From positions 1 through 10,519 of the forward strand of contig SOKG01000053.1 in the NCBI GenBank assembly GCA_004376205.1: 10,519 bases of DNA, written 5' to 3'. Below, in pieces: positions 1-6,187 of the stretch. The stretch comes from Dehalococcoidia bacterium (GTDB taxonomy: Bacteria; Chloroflexota; Dehalococcoidia; SZUA-161). The first letter of the stretch is position 1. Every line of letters begins with the position of its first letter. The notes beneath the pieces were generated by a model. The model worked only from the letters and a program-made list of their open reading frames with translations, searched no databases and was not told the origin of the DNA. The position numbers and the translations under genes were made by a program.

Positions 1-1078
1 GCCCCGACTGGTTGATGATGTGAACTCCTGTGGCCTTGAAGGAGTCGTAAATAGGTGTTCCGGTTTGCAGGCCCATCTCCTCTGCCGATCTCTTGGTTAT
101 CAGAGCAACCAGGGGGAAGCCGCAGTCCATCTCGACACGGGCAAGGGGGCCGAACAACACAATACGGGTTATTTCAGCGGCGAAGGTATTCCTGGCGCTG
201 GTTGAGTCCTTGGCCCGCGACAGGGTTATCTCCTCGGGGCGGATGCAGGCATATACCTCCTCGCCGGGGCTGAGGTTCGATATCCCCGCTATTACGTTGT
301 CGTCGATATCTACGGTGACCATGCCCTCCTCGTTGGAGGCTATCGCTCCGCCCAGTATATTCTCCATGCCCACGAACTCGGCGATCTCCCTGCCTTGAGG
401 CAAGCTGAATACCTCCCTCGGGTCGCCTGTTTGCAGCATCTCGCCTGCCATAATCACTCCCATCCTGTCGGCAAGGCGCTGTCCCTGATACATATCGTGG
501 GTGGACATTATTACGGTGGTGTCCAGCTTTTGGATGACTTGCGATATCAGTCTTTCTATATTTGACGTAGATACAGGGTCGAGGTTCGCGGTAGGCTCAT
601 CCAGCAGCAACAGCTCGGGTTCGACTACCATCGCCCTGGCAAGGGCCTCTCTTTGAACCTCTCCTCCCGATAGTGATCGTGCAGTCCTGTTCTCATATCC
701 CGAGAGCCCGACGGTCTCCAGCGCATTTGTTACCTTATTGCGCAAGATGGCTCCTTTTTCCTCCCTGACTCTCAGGCCATAGGCCACATTGTCGTAGACG
801 CTGGTGTTGAATACGGCAGTCTTCTGAAAGACTATCGCTATTCTTCGGCGTATCTCCAGCCTGCTCCTCTCAGAATCCGTGACCTCCTGGCCGCCGAAGT
901 AGATTCTACCCGATGCGGCTTTATCGAGGAGGCCTATGAGGCGCAGGAGCGTTGTCTTTCCGGAGCCTGTTGGGCCTATTATGACGAACACCTCGCCCTG
1001 CTCGACGCTCAGATGAATGTCCTTCAGTACCTCGCTATCGCCGTATCTCTGGCATAGGCCCTTGACTTCCAGAAACAT
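1..1078 (-). CDS. tupC: Tungstate ABC transporter ATP-binding protein TupC (partial, C-terminus cut by window edge)
   Basis: This gene encodes the cytoplasmic ATPase that powers tungstate (possibly molybdate) import with TupB and TupA. The frame is open from ATG at 1078 to the left edge, 359 codons. Visible motifs are the Walker A loop GPTGSGKTT (residues 35-43), the Q-loop FQK near residue 85, the ABC signature LSGGE (136-140), Walker B LLLLDEP (156-162) and the switch histidine in STHD (about 194). The Q-loop is followed by VFNTSVYDNVAYGL, a stretch typical of the tungstate/molybdate branch. Residues from about 245 form a TOBE-like regulatory domain ending in FKATGVHII, which resembles the end of WtpC/ModC-type ATPases, so only a few residues should be missing. 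The start sits 3 bases after the tupB stop and has a GAGG ribosome-binding site about 6 bases upstream. Tungstate rather than molybdate specificity is inferred from tupA. Confidence 0.93.
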   Translation of the reverse strand, partial: MFLEVKGLCQRYGDSEVLKDIHLSVEQGEVFVIIGPTGSGKTTLLRLIGLLDKAASGRIYFGGQEVTDSERSRLEIRRRIAIVFQKTAVFNTSVYDNVAYGLRVREEKGAILRNKVTNALETVGLSGYENRTARSLSGGEVQREALARAMVVEPELLLLDEPTANLDPVSTSNIERLISQVIQKLDTTVIMSTHDMYQGQRLADRMGVIMAGEMLQTGDPREVFSLPQGREIAEFVGMENILGGAIASNEEGMVTVDIDDNVIAGISNLSPGEEVYACIRPEEITLSRAKDSTSARNTFAAEITRIVLFGPLARVEMDCGFPLVALITKRSAEEMGLQTGTPIYDSFKATGVHIINQSG

Positions 1079-1081
1079 TTT

Positions 1082-1705
1082 CTACCTCTGCTGTAACCTG
1101 TTCACCAGAACGCTGACGACAAGCGCCAGCGAGATAAGGATCATTCCAAGTGCCAATGGTAGTCCAATATTTCCCTGACTTGTCTCGAGTGCTATCGCAG
1201 TGGAGAGTACTCTGGTGTAACCTTCTATGTTGCCGCCAACCATTATGGCGAGGCCGACCTCAGAGATAGCCCGGCCGAAGCCGACCAAAACGGCGGTCAA
1301 GGTGGCGTACCTAGCTTCCATTAATATCGTCCGAATCGTTTGAAACCTGCTGGCGCCCAGGGAGACGGCGGTGTCCTTGATCTCGGGCGCCACTCCGCTC
1401 AGGGCTGAGATCGTCAGTCCGGTTATAATAGGAGCGATCAGGAACACCTGCCCGATTACCATGACCTGGGGGGTGAAAAGTATGCCGAAAGTACCGAGCG
1501 GTCCTTCCTTGGAGAATGCCATGAATGCCAGCAAGCCGACGAAGACTGTGGGCAAGCTGTAGAAGGTCTGTATGATGTTTACTAAGAGCCTTTTGCCCCT
1601 GAAATCGTGAAAATGTATCAGGCAGCCGAGGGGCACAAATATCAGGGCAGCCAAGAATGTGGAGCTGACTGATATCGCCAAGGTCGTGGCTGTTATCTCC
1701 AGCAT
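1082..1705 (-). CDS. tupB: Tungstate ABC transporter permease TupB (5' end frameshifted)
   Basis: This is the membrane permease of the tungstate importer. The open frame from ATG 1705 gives 207 residues with about five hydrophobic segments. It carries the binding-protein-dependent permease (EAA-type) loop around 110-150, with DTAVSLGASRFQTIRTILMEA followed by GFGRAISEVGLAIMVGGN. The latter is characteristic of TupB/ModB-like permeases. The family usually runs about 225-230 residues and begins with a short amphipathic stretch before the LEIT-like motif. Here that stretch exists upstream (ATG 1767) but in another frame, so 1705 is probably an internal Met and the true protein would be about 228 residues. 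No clear Shine-Dalgarno sequence precedes 1705. The gene lies between tupA, whose stop is at 1774, and tupC, whose start is at 1078, in an evident operon. Confidence 0.88.
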   Translation of the reverse strand: MLEITATTLAISVSSTFLAALIFVPLGCLIHFHDFRGKRLLVNIIQTFYSLPTVFVGLLAFMAFSKEGPLGTFGILFTPQVMVIGQVFLIAPIITGLTISALSGVAPEIKDTAVSLGASRFQTIRTILMEARYATLTAVLVGFGRAISEVGLAIMVGGNIEGYTRVLSTAIALETSQGNIGLPLALGMILISLALVVSVLVNRLQQR

Positions 1706-1767
1706 CCTGGGCCCCCGGTGAAAATCTTATTCAGGGCGGTGCCGAAAGCATCGGCTATCTCTGACAT
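1693..1767 (-). other. Out-of-frame N-terminus of tupB (apparent 1-base frameshift)
   Basis: From ATG 1767, six bases after the tupA stop, 24 codons read MSEIADAFGTALNKIFTGGP and then hit TAA at 1693-1695. These residues look like the usual TupB N-terminus and end exactly where the 207-codon frame begins with MLEITATT. The two ATGs are 62 bases apart, so one base is missing for a continuous frame. The likely place is the run of three G and five C at 1709-1716, where homopolymer miscounting or a real slippage site could act. Upstream of ATG 1705 in its own frame there is a TAA stop about 24 bases away, so that frame cannot be extended. Sequencing error, true mutation or programmed slippage cannot be told apart here. 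Confidence 0.7.
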
Positions 1768-1773
1768 GGTCTT

Positions 1774-2622
1774 CTACATGTTCTGGCCGGCGCATGGAGC
1801 AAACAGTTGTCTGCCGTATTCCTCCACGCCGTACTCTCCAATGAACTCCTGTATCTCCTCCAAAGTGAGGAATTCTACCAGGTTGTTTGCCATCTCAGCC
1901 TTTTCACTTCTGGTTGCGGCCATCACTGAATACACATTGAGCAGTATATCTCCCTCGTCTACAATCGCGACCAGGTCCAGATCCGATTTGTAGACCAGAT
2001 ATGTCCCGACGTCGCTCAGGGTGTAGGCCCGCATCTCGTTTGCCATCACCAGGATGGGCCCCATACCGCTACCGGCCTCTACATACCAGGCTCCTGACCT
2101 TCTGACATCCTCGTAGTCGTAACCTGCGCTGGCCCAGACCGCTTTTTCCTTGCCGTGTGTACCTGAACCGTCTCCCCTGGAGATGAACTTGACCTGCGAG
2201 TTTGCCTTGCCCTCTGCCATTAACTTGGTGAATGCGTCCTCCGGACTCATGCCGCTGATGCCCGCTGGGTCGGCTTCCGGCCCGACTATCAGAAAGTAGT
2301 TGTAGGCAAAAGGCACCCGCTCTACACCATGACCCTCGGCTACGAACTGCTCCTCGCGGGCTTTGGAGTGGACGGCGATAACATCCACATCGCCCCTTCG
2401 GCCCCACTCCAGGGCTTTCCCGGTACCGGCGTAGATTACGTCCAGTTCCACACCATACTCATCTTCGAACATTGGCTCCAGATATTCCCAGAGGCCGGTG
2501 TCATACAGGCTGGTGGTCGTTGCCACCCTGAGCCTTTCCCCTGTCTGCCCACATGCCGGGAGCACGCTGACCAAGGCCAACAGCATTGCTGTCGCCATTA
2601 AAAACATCGAAATCCTTGTCAC
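1774..2622 (-). CDS. tupA: Tungstate ABC transporter substrate-binding lipoprotein TupA
   Basis: This is the extracytoplasmic tungstate-binding protein of the importer. Starting at GTG 2622 it has 282 residues. It opens with Arg3, a hydrophobic core, and the lipobox LPAC with Cys24 as the lipidation site. Family hallmarks follow: ATTTSLYDTGLWEYLEPMFE, then AGTGKALEWGRRGDVDV, and SRGDGSGTHGKEKAVW in the middle. The TTTS and SRGD.SGTH segments supply oxyanion ligands in TupA/WtpA-type proteins. A longer frame reaches GTG 2655, but that codon lies inside a hairpin repeat and would spoil the signal peptide, so 2622 (GGAG 11 bases upstream) or ATG 2607 (AAGG 6 bases upstream) is preferred. It is the first gene of tupABC and follows a structured leader with a terminator, suggesting attenuation control. 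Tungstate is favoured over molybdate from the motifs, not proven. Confidence 0.92.
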   Translation of the reverse strand: MTRISMFLMATAMLLALVSVLPACGQTGERLRVATTTSLYDTGLWEYLEPMFEDEYGVELDVIYAGTGKALEWGRRGDVDVIAVHSKAREEQFVAEGHGVERVPFAYNYFLIVGPEADPAGISGMSPEDAFTKLMAEGKANSQVKFISRGDGSGTHGKEKAVWASAGYDYEDVRRSGAWYVEAGSGMGPILVMANEMRAYTLSDVGTYLVYKSDLDLVAIVDEGDILLNVYSVMAATRSEKAEMANNLVEFLTLEEIQEFIGEYGVEEYGRQLFAPCAGQNM

Positions 2623-2641
2623 TGTGTTTCGATCTCCGTTT

Positions 2642-2702
2642 TGTAGCGTTGCCACTCCTGTGGCAACGAACTCTCCGTCGTGACAGAAGTCACGACGCTA
2701 CA
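2642..2702. repeat. Pair of inverted GTAG-hairpin repeats (REP/BIME-like, cloverleaf fold)
   Basis: Two 27-base units lie head to head, 2642-2668 on the plus strand and 2676-2702 on the minus strand, separated by seven bases. Each begins TGTAG and continues into a 9-bp stem with a 4-base loop: CGTTGCCAC/GTGGCAACG (loop 2656-2659) and CGTCGTGAC/GTCACGACG (loop 2685-2688). The outer ends TGTAGCG (2642-2648) and CGCTACA (2696-2702) are also complementary, so the whole can fold as a cloverleaf. The units differ at seven positions. Six of these form three compensated base pairs and one is in the loop. A GTAG foot followed by an imperfect-palindrome hairpin, paired in inverted orientation, is the known layout of REP sequences and BIMEs mobilised by RAYT (IS200/IS605-like) transposases. 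Membership of such a family is inferred; no second copy is visible in this window. Confidence 0.85.
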
Positions 2703-2836
2703 CAGGGCGAGGTCTTTGGATAACTTCTATTGTGTTTTCTCTCGCTGTAGGATACTGAATCGAGCAGGAGGGGAACAAGACAAGATAAAGGCGCCCAAGC
2801 TTCTTGAGCGCCCGTGCATAGTCTGATGTGTTCCAT
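2690..2836 (-). other. Possible leader ORF of 48 codons
   Basis: ATG 2836 is preceded by a strong Shine-Dalgarno sequence, AAAGGAG, with six bases between GGAG and the ATG. The frame runs 48 codons to TGA at 2690-2692. It crosses the intrinsic terminator and ends inside the hairpin repeat, and the peptide (MEHIRLCTGAQEAW...) has no recognisable domain. It may be a translated leader peptide, a decoy initiation site within a riboswitch expression platform, or chance. The ribosome-binding site is better than that of tupA, which is why it is recorded. Translation is not established. Confidence 0.3.
2774..2812 (-). terminator. Intrinsic terminator/attenuator between the leader and tupA
   Basis: On the minus strand GGCGCTCAAG (2812-2803) pairs with CTTGGGCGCC (2799-2790) as a 10-bp stem with one G-U pair and a three-base loop. 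It is followed by a T-rich tract (TTTATCTTGTCTTGTT, 2789-2774). It lies after the leader promoter and about 150 bases before the tupA start, so it would stop tup transcription unless relieved. The segment CCCACGCTT (2860-2852) can pair with AAGCTTGGG (2802-2794) at eight of nine positions, which would break the terminator. It could also end stray transcripts from tilS. Confidence 0.75.
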
Positions 2837-2840
2837 CGTT

Positions 2841-2935
2841 TTCTCCTTTCCAAGCGTGGGAGGCATCGCCGTTTCCAGCGATACCCTATTGCCTACCTGC
2901 CCTGGATCTCTCTTTAGGCACAGTAGATCGGAGAA
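2841..2935 (-). ncRNA. Structured leader RNA upstream of tupABC (candidate molybdenum/tungsten-cofactor riboswitch)
   Basis: Between the promoter and the terminator the minus-strand transcript can form a three-way junction. P1 is UUCUCC (2935-2930) with GGAGAA (2846-2841), the latter overlapping the ribosome-binding site of the leader ORF. P2 is UGCCUA (2920-2915) with UAGGCA (2895-2890) around a purine-rich 19-base segment. P3 is a 10-bp stem from GGUAUCGCUG (2885-2876) and CGGCGAUGCC (2871-2862) capped by a GAAA tetraloop. CCCACGC follows P3. The known Moco RNA family contains a GNRA-capped hairpin and occurs upstream of molybdate/tungstate transport and cofactor genes, so it is the leading candidate. 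I could not align the conserved bases from memory, and another class or a new one is possible. Confidence 0.55.
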
Positions 2936-2954
2936 CATATTAACTTTGGGGGGA

Positions 2955-2984
2955 ATTATAGCACAAGCCCAGACTTGTGCGCAA
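2955..2984 (-). promoter_or_regulatory. Promoter of the tup leader with overlapping inverted repeat
   Basis: A perfect -10 box TATAAT (2960-2955) lies 18 bases from a -35-like TTGCGC (2984-2979), starting just four bases after the tilS stop codon. The spacer and the end of the -35 box hold a perfect inverted repeat, GCACAAG (2980-2974) and CTTGTGC (2967-2961), separated by six bases. It could be a repressor operator. Transcription would start near 2948 and enter the structured leader. As a terminator for tilS the repeat is weak, because no T tract follows it. Confidence 0.65.
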
Positions 2985-2987
2985 GCA

Positions 2988-4412
2988 CTAGGCCTTCTTG
3001 AATTCCAGACAGAGGACGCGCTTGGTCGAGGGCGTGACCCTGGCGCGGTGGTCAATGCGCCAGCCCACCACCCAGAGGATGTGCTGCGGCGAGCAGACTA
3101 GAGGAATTCGATCCCGCCAGGGGCGGGGAATCTTGGCATCGACCATGAAGTCCTGAAGCTTCTTGGGGGACTCCATCCCCAGGGGCTGAAACCTCTCGCC
3201 GCGCCTTCGTCCCCGGACTGTGAGCCCCTGCCCCGCTGTATCGAGATCAAGGCATGCCTTCAGCTTTTCCTCGTCATTCTCTATTGGTCGATGATTGAGG
3301 ATAGTGCTTCTCACCCGCCAGCCGCAGAACTCGGTCTCACCGGGAACATTGAGTTGGTACTCGCCCTCTAAAGCGGGGAAGGGGCAGGTGATATCTCCCT
3401 TCGCTGTTAACAGCCCGTGGCTGTAATCGCCGTAGAAGGCCAGGCTGCGGGGTAGGGACAGCCGTTTACCTGCTGGCTTGGCCAGGGCCTCGAGCAGGCT
3501 CTCGATGTGAACGGACTCGACATCCTGCAGGTCGCCGAGTAGACGCTGGAGGGCTGAGCGGATGAGGTGTCGCTTCAGGGCAGGGTGAAGGCTGGAGAAT
3601 TTTGACCTGTCAATGGCAATCCCGTCAGGCTGCTCCTTCGCCGCGTGTCCCCAAAGCCGAAACACTTCCTTGTCGATATAGGCTAGATCAGCGTCAGCGG
3701 CGCGGGCGGTGCGTAGTAGTGCCTCTTCGACATCAGGGTTGTATCCTCGAAGCAAGGGGAGGAGCTTGGAGCGGACCCGGTTGCGCAACCGGTTGGGCCA
3801 GTAGTTGGAGGAATCGCTTCGTGGGGATAGCCCCTGGGCGGCGCAATAGGCCTCGGTCTCCTCTCTCCTGACATCGAGGAGGGGCCGCGCTACTCTGAGC
3901 TGGGTTCCGTCGGGCAGGCTCAGCGTGCTCAATGGCTGCATACCGCGAAGCCCGGCAATCCCGGTCCCGCGCACCAGATGCATCAAGATGGTCTCGATCT
4001 GGTCATCGGCGGTATGCCCTACCGCTACCGTTCCAGTGCTCAAAGAAGCGGCAACCTGGGAGAAGAAGGCATATCTAACCTCTCGGGCTGCCTCCTCCAG
4101 GGAGAGGCGATGTTCCCGTTGATAGGCCCCTACGTCACGCCTCTCGATGGTCGCCGGGATTCCCAGGTCATGGGCAATCCCAGAGACGTACTCGGCATCG
4201 GCATCTGACTCGGCGCCGCGCAGCAGGTGATTCAGGTGAGCGATATGGAGGTTTGTCCCTAAGGTACGTTTGAGGCCGGCCAGGACATGGAGCAGGCATA
4301 CCGAGTCTGGCCCCCCAGAGAGTCCTACTATCAGAGGCTCATTTACTCTGAACAGCTCGTGCTCCTCAATAAACCGTAGAACCCTTTTTGGCAGAGGCTG
4401 TTGGCGTCTCAT
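2988..4412 (-). CDS. tilS: tRNA(Ile)-lysidine synthetase TilS
   Basis: TilS is an ATP-dependent PP-loop ligase that joins lysine to C34 of the CAU anticodon of tRNA-Ile, changing both its amino-acid identity and its codon reading from AUG to AUA. From ATG 4412 the product has 474 residues. The PP-loop LSGGPDSV lies at about 31-38, followed by AHLNHLLRGAESDADAEYV, GHTADDQIETILMHLVRG, the RPLLDVRREE motif and the SNYWPNRLRNRVR segment. The C-terminal substrate-binding domain is present: RRRGERFQPLG, KKLQDFMVDAKIPRPWRDRIPLV and ILWVVGWRID. The frame extends to ATG 4490 but the added residues lie inside the upstream gene. ATG 4412 overlaps the preceding stop as ATGA and has a GAGG seven bases upstream, so translation is probably coupled. 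It is the last gene of the six-gene operon, and its length is normal for the family. Confidence 0.95.
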   Translation of the reverse strand: MRRQQPLPKRVLRFIEEHELFRVNEPLIVGLSGGPDSVCLLHVLAGLKRTLGTNLHIAHLNHLLRGAESDADAEYVSGIAHDLGIPATIERRDVGAYQREHRLSLEEAAREVRYAFFSQVAASLSTGTVAVGHTADDQIETILMHLVRGTGIAGLRGMQPLSTLSLPDGTQLRVARPLLDVRREETEAYCAAQGLSPRSDSSNYWPNRLRNRVRSKLLPLLRGYNPDVEEALLRTARAADADLAYIDKEVFRLWGHAAKEQPDGIAIDRSKFSSLHPALKRHLIRSALQRLLGDLQDVESVHIESLLEALAKPAGKRLSLPRSLAFYGDYSHGLLTAKGDITCPFPALEGEYQLNVPGETEFCGWRVRSTILNHRPIENDEEKLKACLDLDTAGQGLTVRGRRRGERFQPLGMESPKKLQDFMVDAKIPRPWRDRIPLVCSPQHILWVVGWRIDHRARVTPSTKRVLCLEFKKA

Positions 4413-5053
4413 TGGGTTTCCTCTTTCAAATGGCAGGTGTCGTTCAGCGAGACGAGCACTGTCCTCGAAGGATTGAAGTCCAGAGTGCACATGGAGGCCA
4501 AAGCCAACTTCATCCTTCTACACTGTGACAGGTCTAGCCCGAGCGCTCTGCAAATAATAGAGAGTATGGGGAAGAAGTGGGTGACCACAACCACCACTCC
4601 TTTATCGTTCTCTTCACCCTCCGCTGCCATCTGGTGTTGCCTCTTCACGATCTCCTGGATAGATGCCCAGACCTGCTCTTGGAGCTCATGCAGGGTGCAA
4701 CCTCCGGGCGGTCTCACCGCAGTGCAGTCTTCTATCCACCTGTCCAGGAAATCGCCGTACTGGATCCTCATCTCCTCATATGTGAGGCCATCGACCTCTC
4801 CCGCATCCAGTTCCCTTAGCCCAAAGAGGGTTACCACCTCAACCTGGTGATGATGGGCTATAACGTAGGCTGTGTCTCGCGCTCTCTTTAAGGGGCTGGT
4901 GTAGATAGCCTCCACCCTCTCGTTCTTGAGCGCTTGAGCAAGCGCTTCGGCCTGCCTTCTACCCGTTTCATTTAGCTCCAGGTCGCTGATTCCCTGTATC
5001 CGATGCAGCTTGTTCCACTCGGTTTCCCCGTGCCTGACCAGGACGATTCTCAT
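4409..5053 (-). CDS. Histidine phosphatase family protein (phosphoglycerate-mutase-like)
   Basis: This 214-residue cytoplasmic protein belongs to the histidine phosphatase superfamily (branch 1), which passes phosphate through a catalytic histidine. The signature VRHGETEWN begins at residue 6, with Arg7 and phospho-acceptor His8. TSPLKRARDTA gives the second arginine (Arg57), RELDAGEVDGL the acid Glu81, and VVTHFFPI the second histidine, His159. Most relatives have a small residue after that histidine (HG or HA), and the HFF here is less usual. The substrate cannot be read from the sequence. Relatives include phosphoglycerate mutases, the alpha-ribazole phosphatase CobC and broad-specificity phosphatases. 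ATG 5053 overlaps the upstream stop as ATGA, and its own stop overlaps tilS in the same way, so the three genes are probably translated together. Confidence 0.88.
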   Translation of the reverse strand: MRIVLVRHGETEWNKLHRIQGISDLELNETGRRQAEALAQALKNERVEAIYTSPLKRARDTAYVIAHHHQVEVVTLFGLRELDAGEVDGLTYEEMRIQYGDFLDRWIEDCTAVRPPGGCTLHELQEQVWASIQEIVKRQHQMAAEGEENDKGVVVVVTHFFPILSIICRALGLDLSQCRRMKLALASMCTLDFNPSRTVLVSLNDTCHLKEETQ

Positions 5054-6177
5054 CGCTTCTCCTCATTTCGATATCTGCGAGCCAGCTCCACTCGCTTGTA
5101 ATATGGTGGATGGTCGTAGAACATGAGCTCTGCCAATCTGCTGGGTTCGGGTTCTGTTAGATTCTGATCGGTGAGCTTAGTGAGCATGGTGGCGAATGCA
5201 TCCGGATTGTCGGTGGTGGCGACGGCGTAATTGTCGGCTGCTTCCTCCAGGCGTCGGCTATAGGCGTTGGTCAGTGGGGCGAGCACTATGGCGAAGGCGG
5301 CCAGAACCAATGCAAGCAGGGGGAGCGCGGCCACGTCGGAGATGCTGTCGAAATCCAATATGGGCACTGCCCAGTTGAGCGTCAGGTTTATCAGGTAGAA
5401 TGCAAGAAGCATCAGCGCTGACTGTGTCACGATAGTCTTGGCAATGTCCCTGTGGCGTTGGTGGCCCAGTTCGTGAGCCATGATCACCTCGATCTCCTCC
5501 GGGGTGTAGCGCTGGAGAAGAGTGTCGCTGATAGCAATGCGCCTGGTGCTGCCCCAACCCATCAGCATAGCATTGCCGGCGGATGTTTTGCTGCCAAAGT
5601 TTATCTGGAAAACGTCCTTCACCTCGGTCTGGCAACGCTCTGCCAAGCTGAGTAGCCTCTGGCGGAGCTCGGGGTCAGCGAGCGGTTCCAGTTTGAAGAA
5701 AAGGGGCAGGATCATCACCGGCGCCAGCCTGGTCATGATCACGGTGACCAATGTCACAAAGGCGAAAGCCAATAGCCACCAGGTCCCGGGGAAGGCCTGG
5801 AGGAATAGATAGATGACTACTACTAAACCTGTACCGAGCGCTAGTCCCAAAATGACCTCCTTTGCCTCATCGGCCAGCCATGAACTCCAGCCTTGATGTG
5901 AGAGGCCGTAACGATGGGGCAGAGCAAAGCTGCGATAGAAACTGAGCGGTGCGGAGATGATGCCATAGCTTATCATCAGAATCAGAAAGTACAGGACAAC
6001 CCTCGCTGACTGGGGGAATTCCAGGAGGTTTCTCAGTCCACTGGAGAGCCCGCTGAGCAAGACAGTGAGCAGGAAGATAGCCCCCAGCGCCAGTTCAAGC
6101 AGTAAGAGGCGCCTCATCTGTCTGGTGTATTCCCGCGCCTGTTCTCGTCTCTGTGGGTCTAGGGATTGCTCTGACAT
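5050..6177 (-). CDS. Membrane-bound M48 family zinc metallopeptidase (Ste24/CAAX-protease-like)
   Basis: This is a 375-residue integral membrane zinc protease of family M48. Hydrophobic segments lie at about 28-45, 58-80, 108-128 and 133-160 before the catalytic domain, with two more at about 250-270 and 283-303. The zinc motif HELGH is at 235-239, inside EEIEVIMAHELGHQRHRD. The third ligand is Glu311 in SRRLEEAADNYA, and DHPPYYKRVE near the end matches the HPP..RI tail of Ste24-type proteins. The arrangement resembles Ste24 CAAX proteases more than the shorter HtpX, but bacteria normally lack prenylated CAAX substrates, so a role in membrane protein quality control is inferred. The ATG at 6177 lies ten bases after the upstream stop with only a weak ribosome-binding site. 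The gene overlaps the downstream phosphatase by four bases. Confidence 0.92.
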   Translation of the reverse strand: MSEQSLDPQRREQAREYTRQMRRLLLLELALGAIFLLTVLLSGLSSGLRNLLEFPQSARVVLYFLILMISYGIISAPLSFYRSFALPHRYGLSHQGWSSWLADEAKEVILGLALGTGLVVVIYLFLQAFPGTWWLLAFAFVTLVTVIMTRLAPVMILPLFFKLEPLADPELRQRLLSLAERCQTEVKDVFQINFGSKTSAGNAMLMGWGSTRRIAISDTLLQRYTPEEIEVIMAHELGHQRHRDIAKTIVTQSALMLLAFYLINLTLNWAVPILDFDSISDVAALPLLALVLAAFAIVLAPLTNAYSRRLEEAADNYAVATTDNPDAFATMLTKLTDQNLTEPEPSRLAELMFYDHPPYYKRVELARRYRNEEKR

Positions 6178-6187
6178 GTCTACAGGT

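Noticed and set aside
2961..2980. Inverted repeat after tilS considered as its terminator
   Set aside because: The stem is only 7 bp and is followed by TATAATTCC, not a T tract. It fits better as an operator in the tup promoter.
2690..3055. A 121-codon open frame on the minus strand covering the whole tup leader
   Set aside because: Its upstream half overlaps the end of tilS, the promoter and the leader stems, and its first start lacks a ribosome-binding site. Only the portion from ATG 2836 is kept as a possible leader ORF.
4413..4490. N-terminal extension of TilS to ATG 4490
   Set aside because: The 26 extra residues lie inside the phosphatase gene and are not TilS-like. ATG 4412 is coupled by ATGA overlap and has a GAGG site.
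4401..4850. A 149-codon plus-strand open frame
   Set aside because: It is antisense to the histidine phosphatase gene, which has all its catalytic motifs, and has no features of its own.
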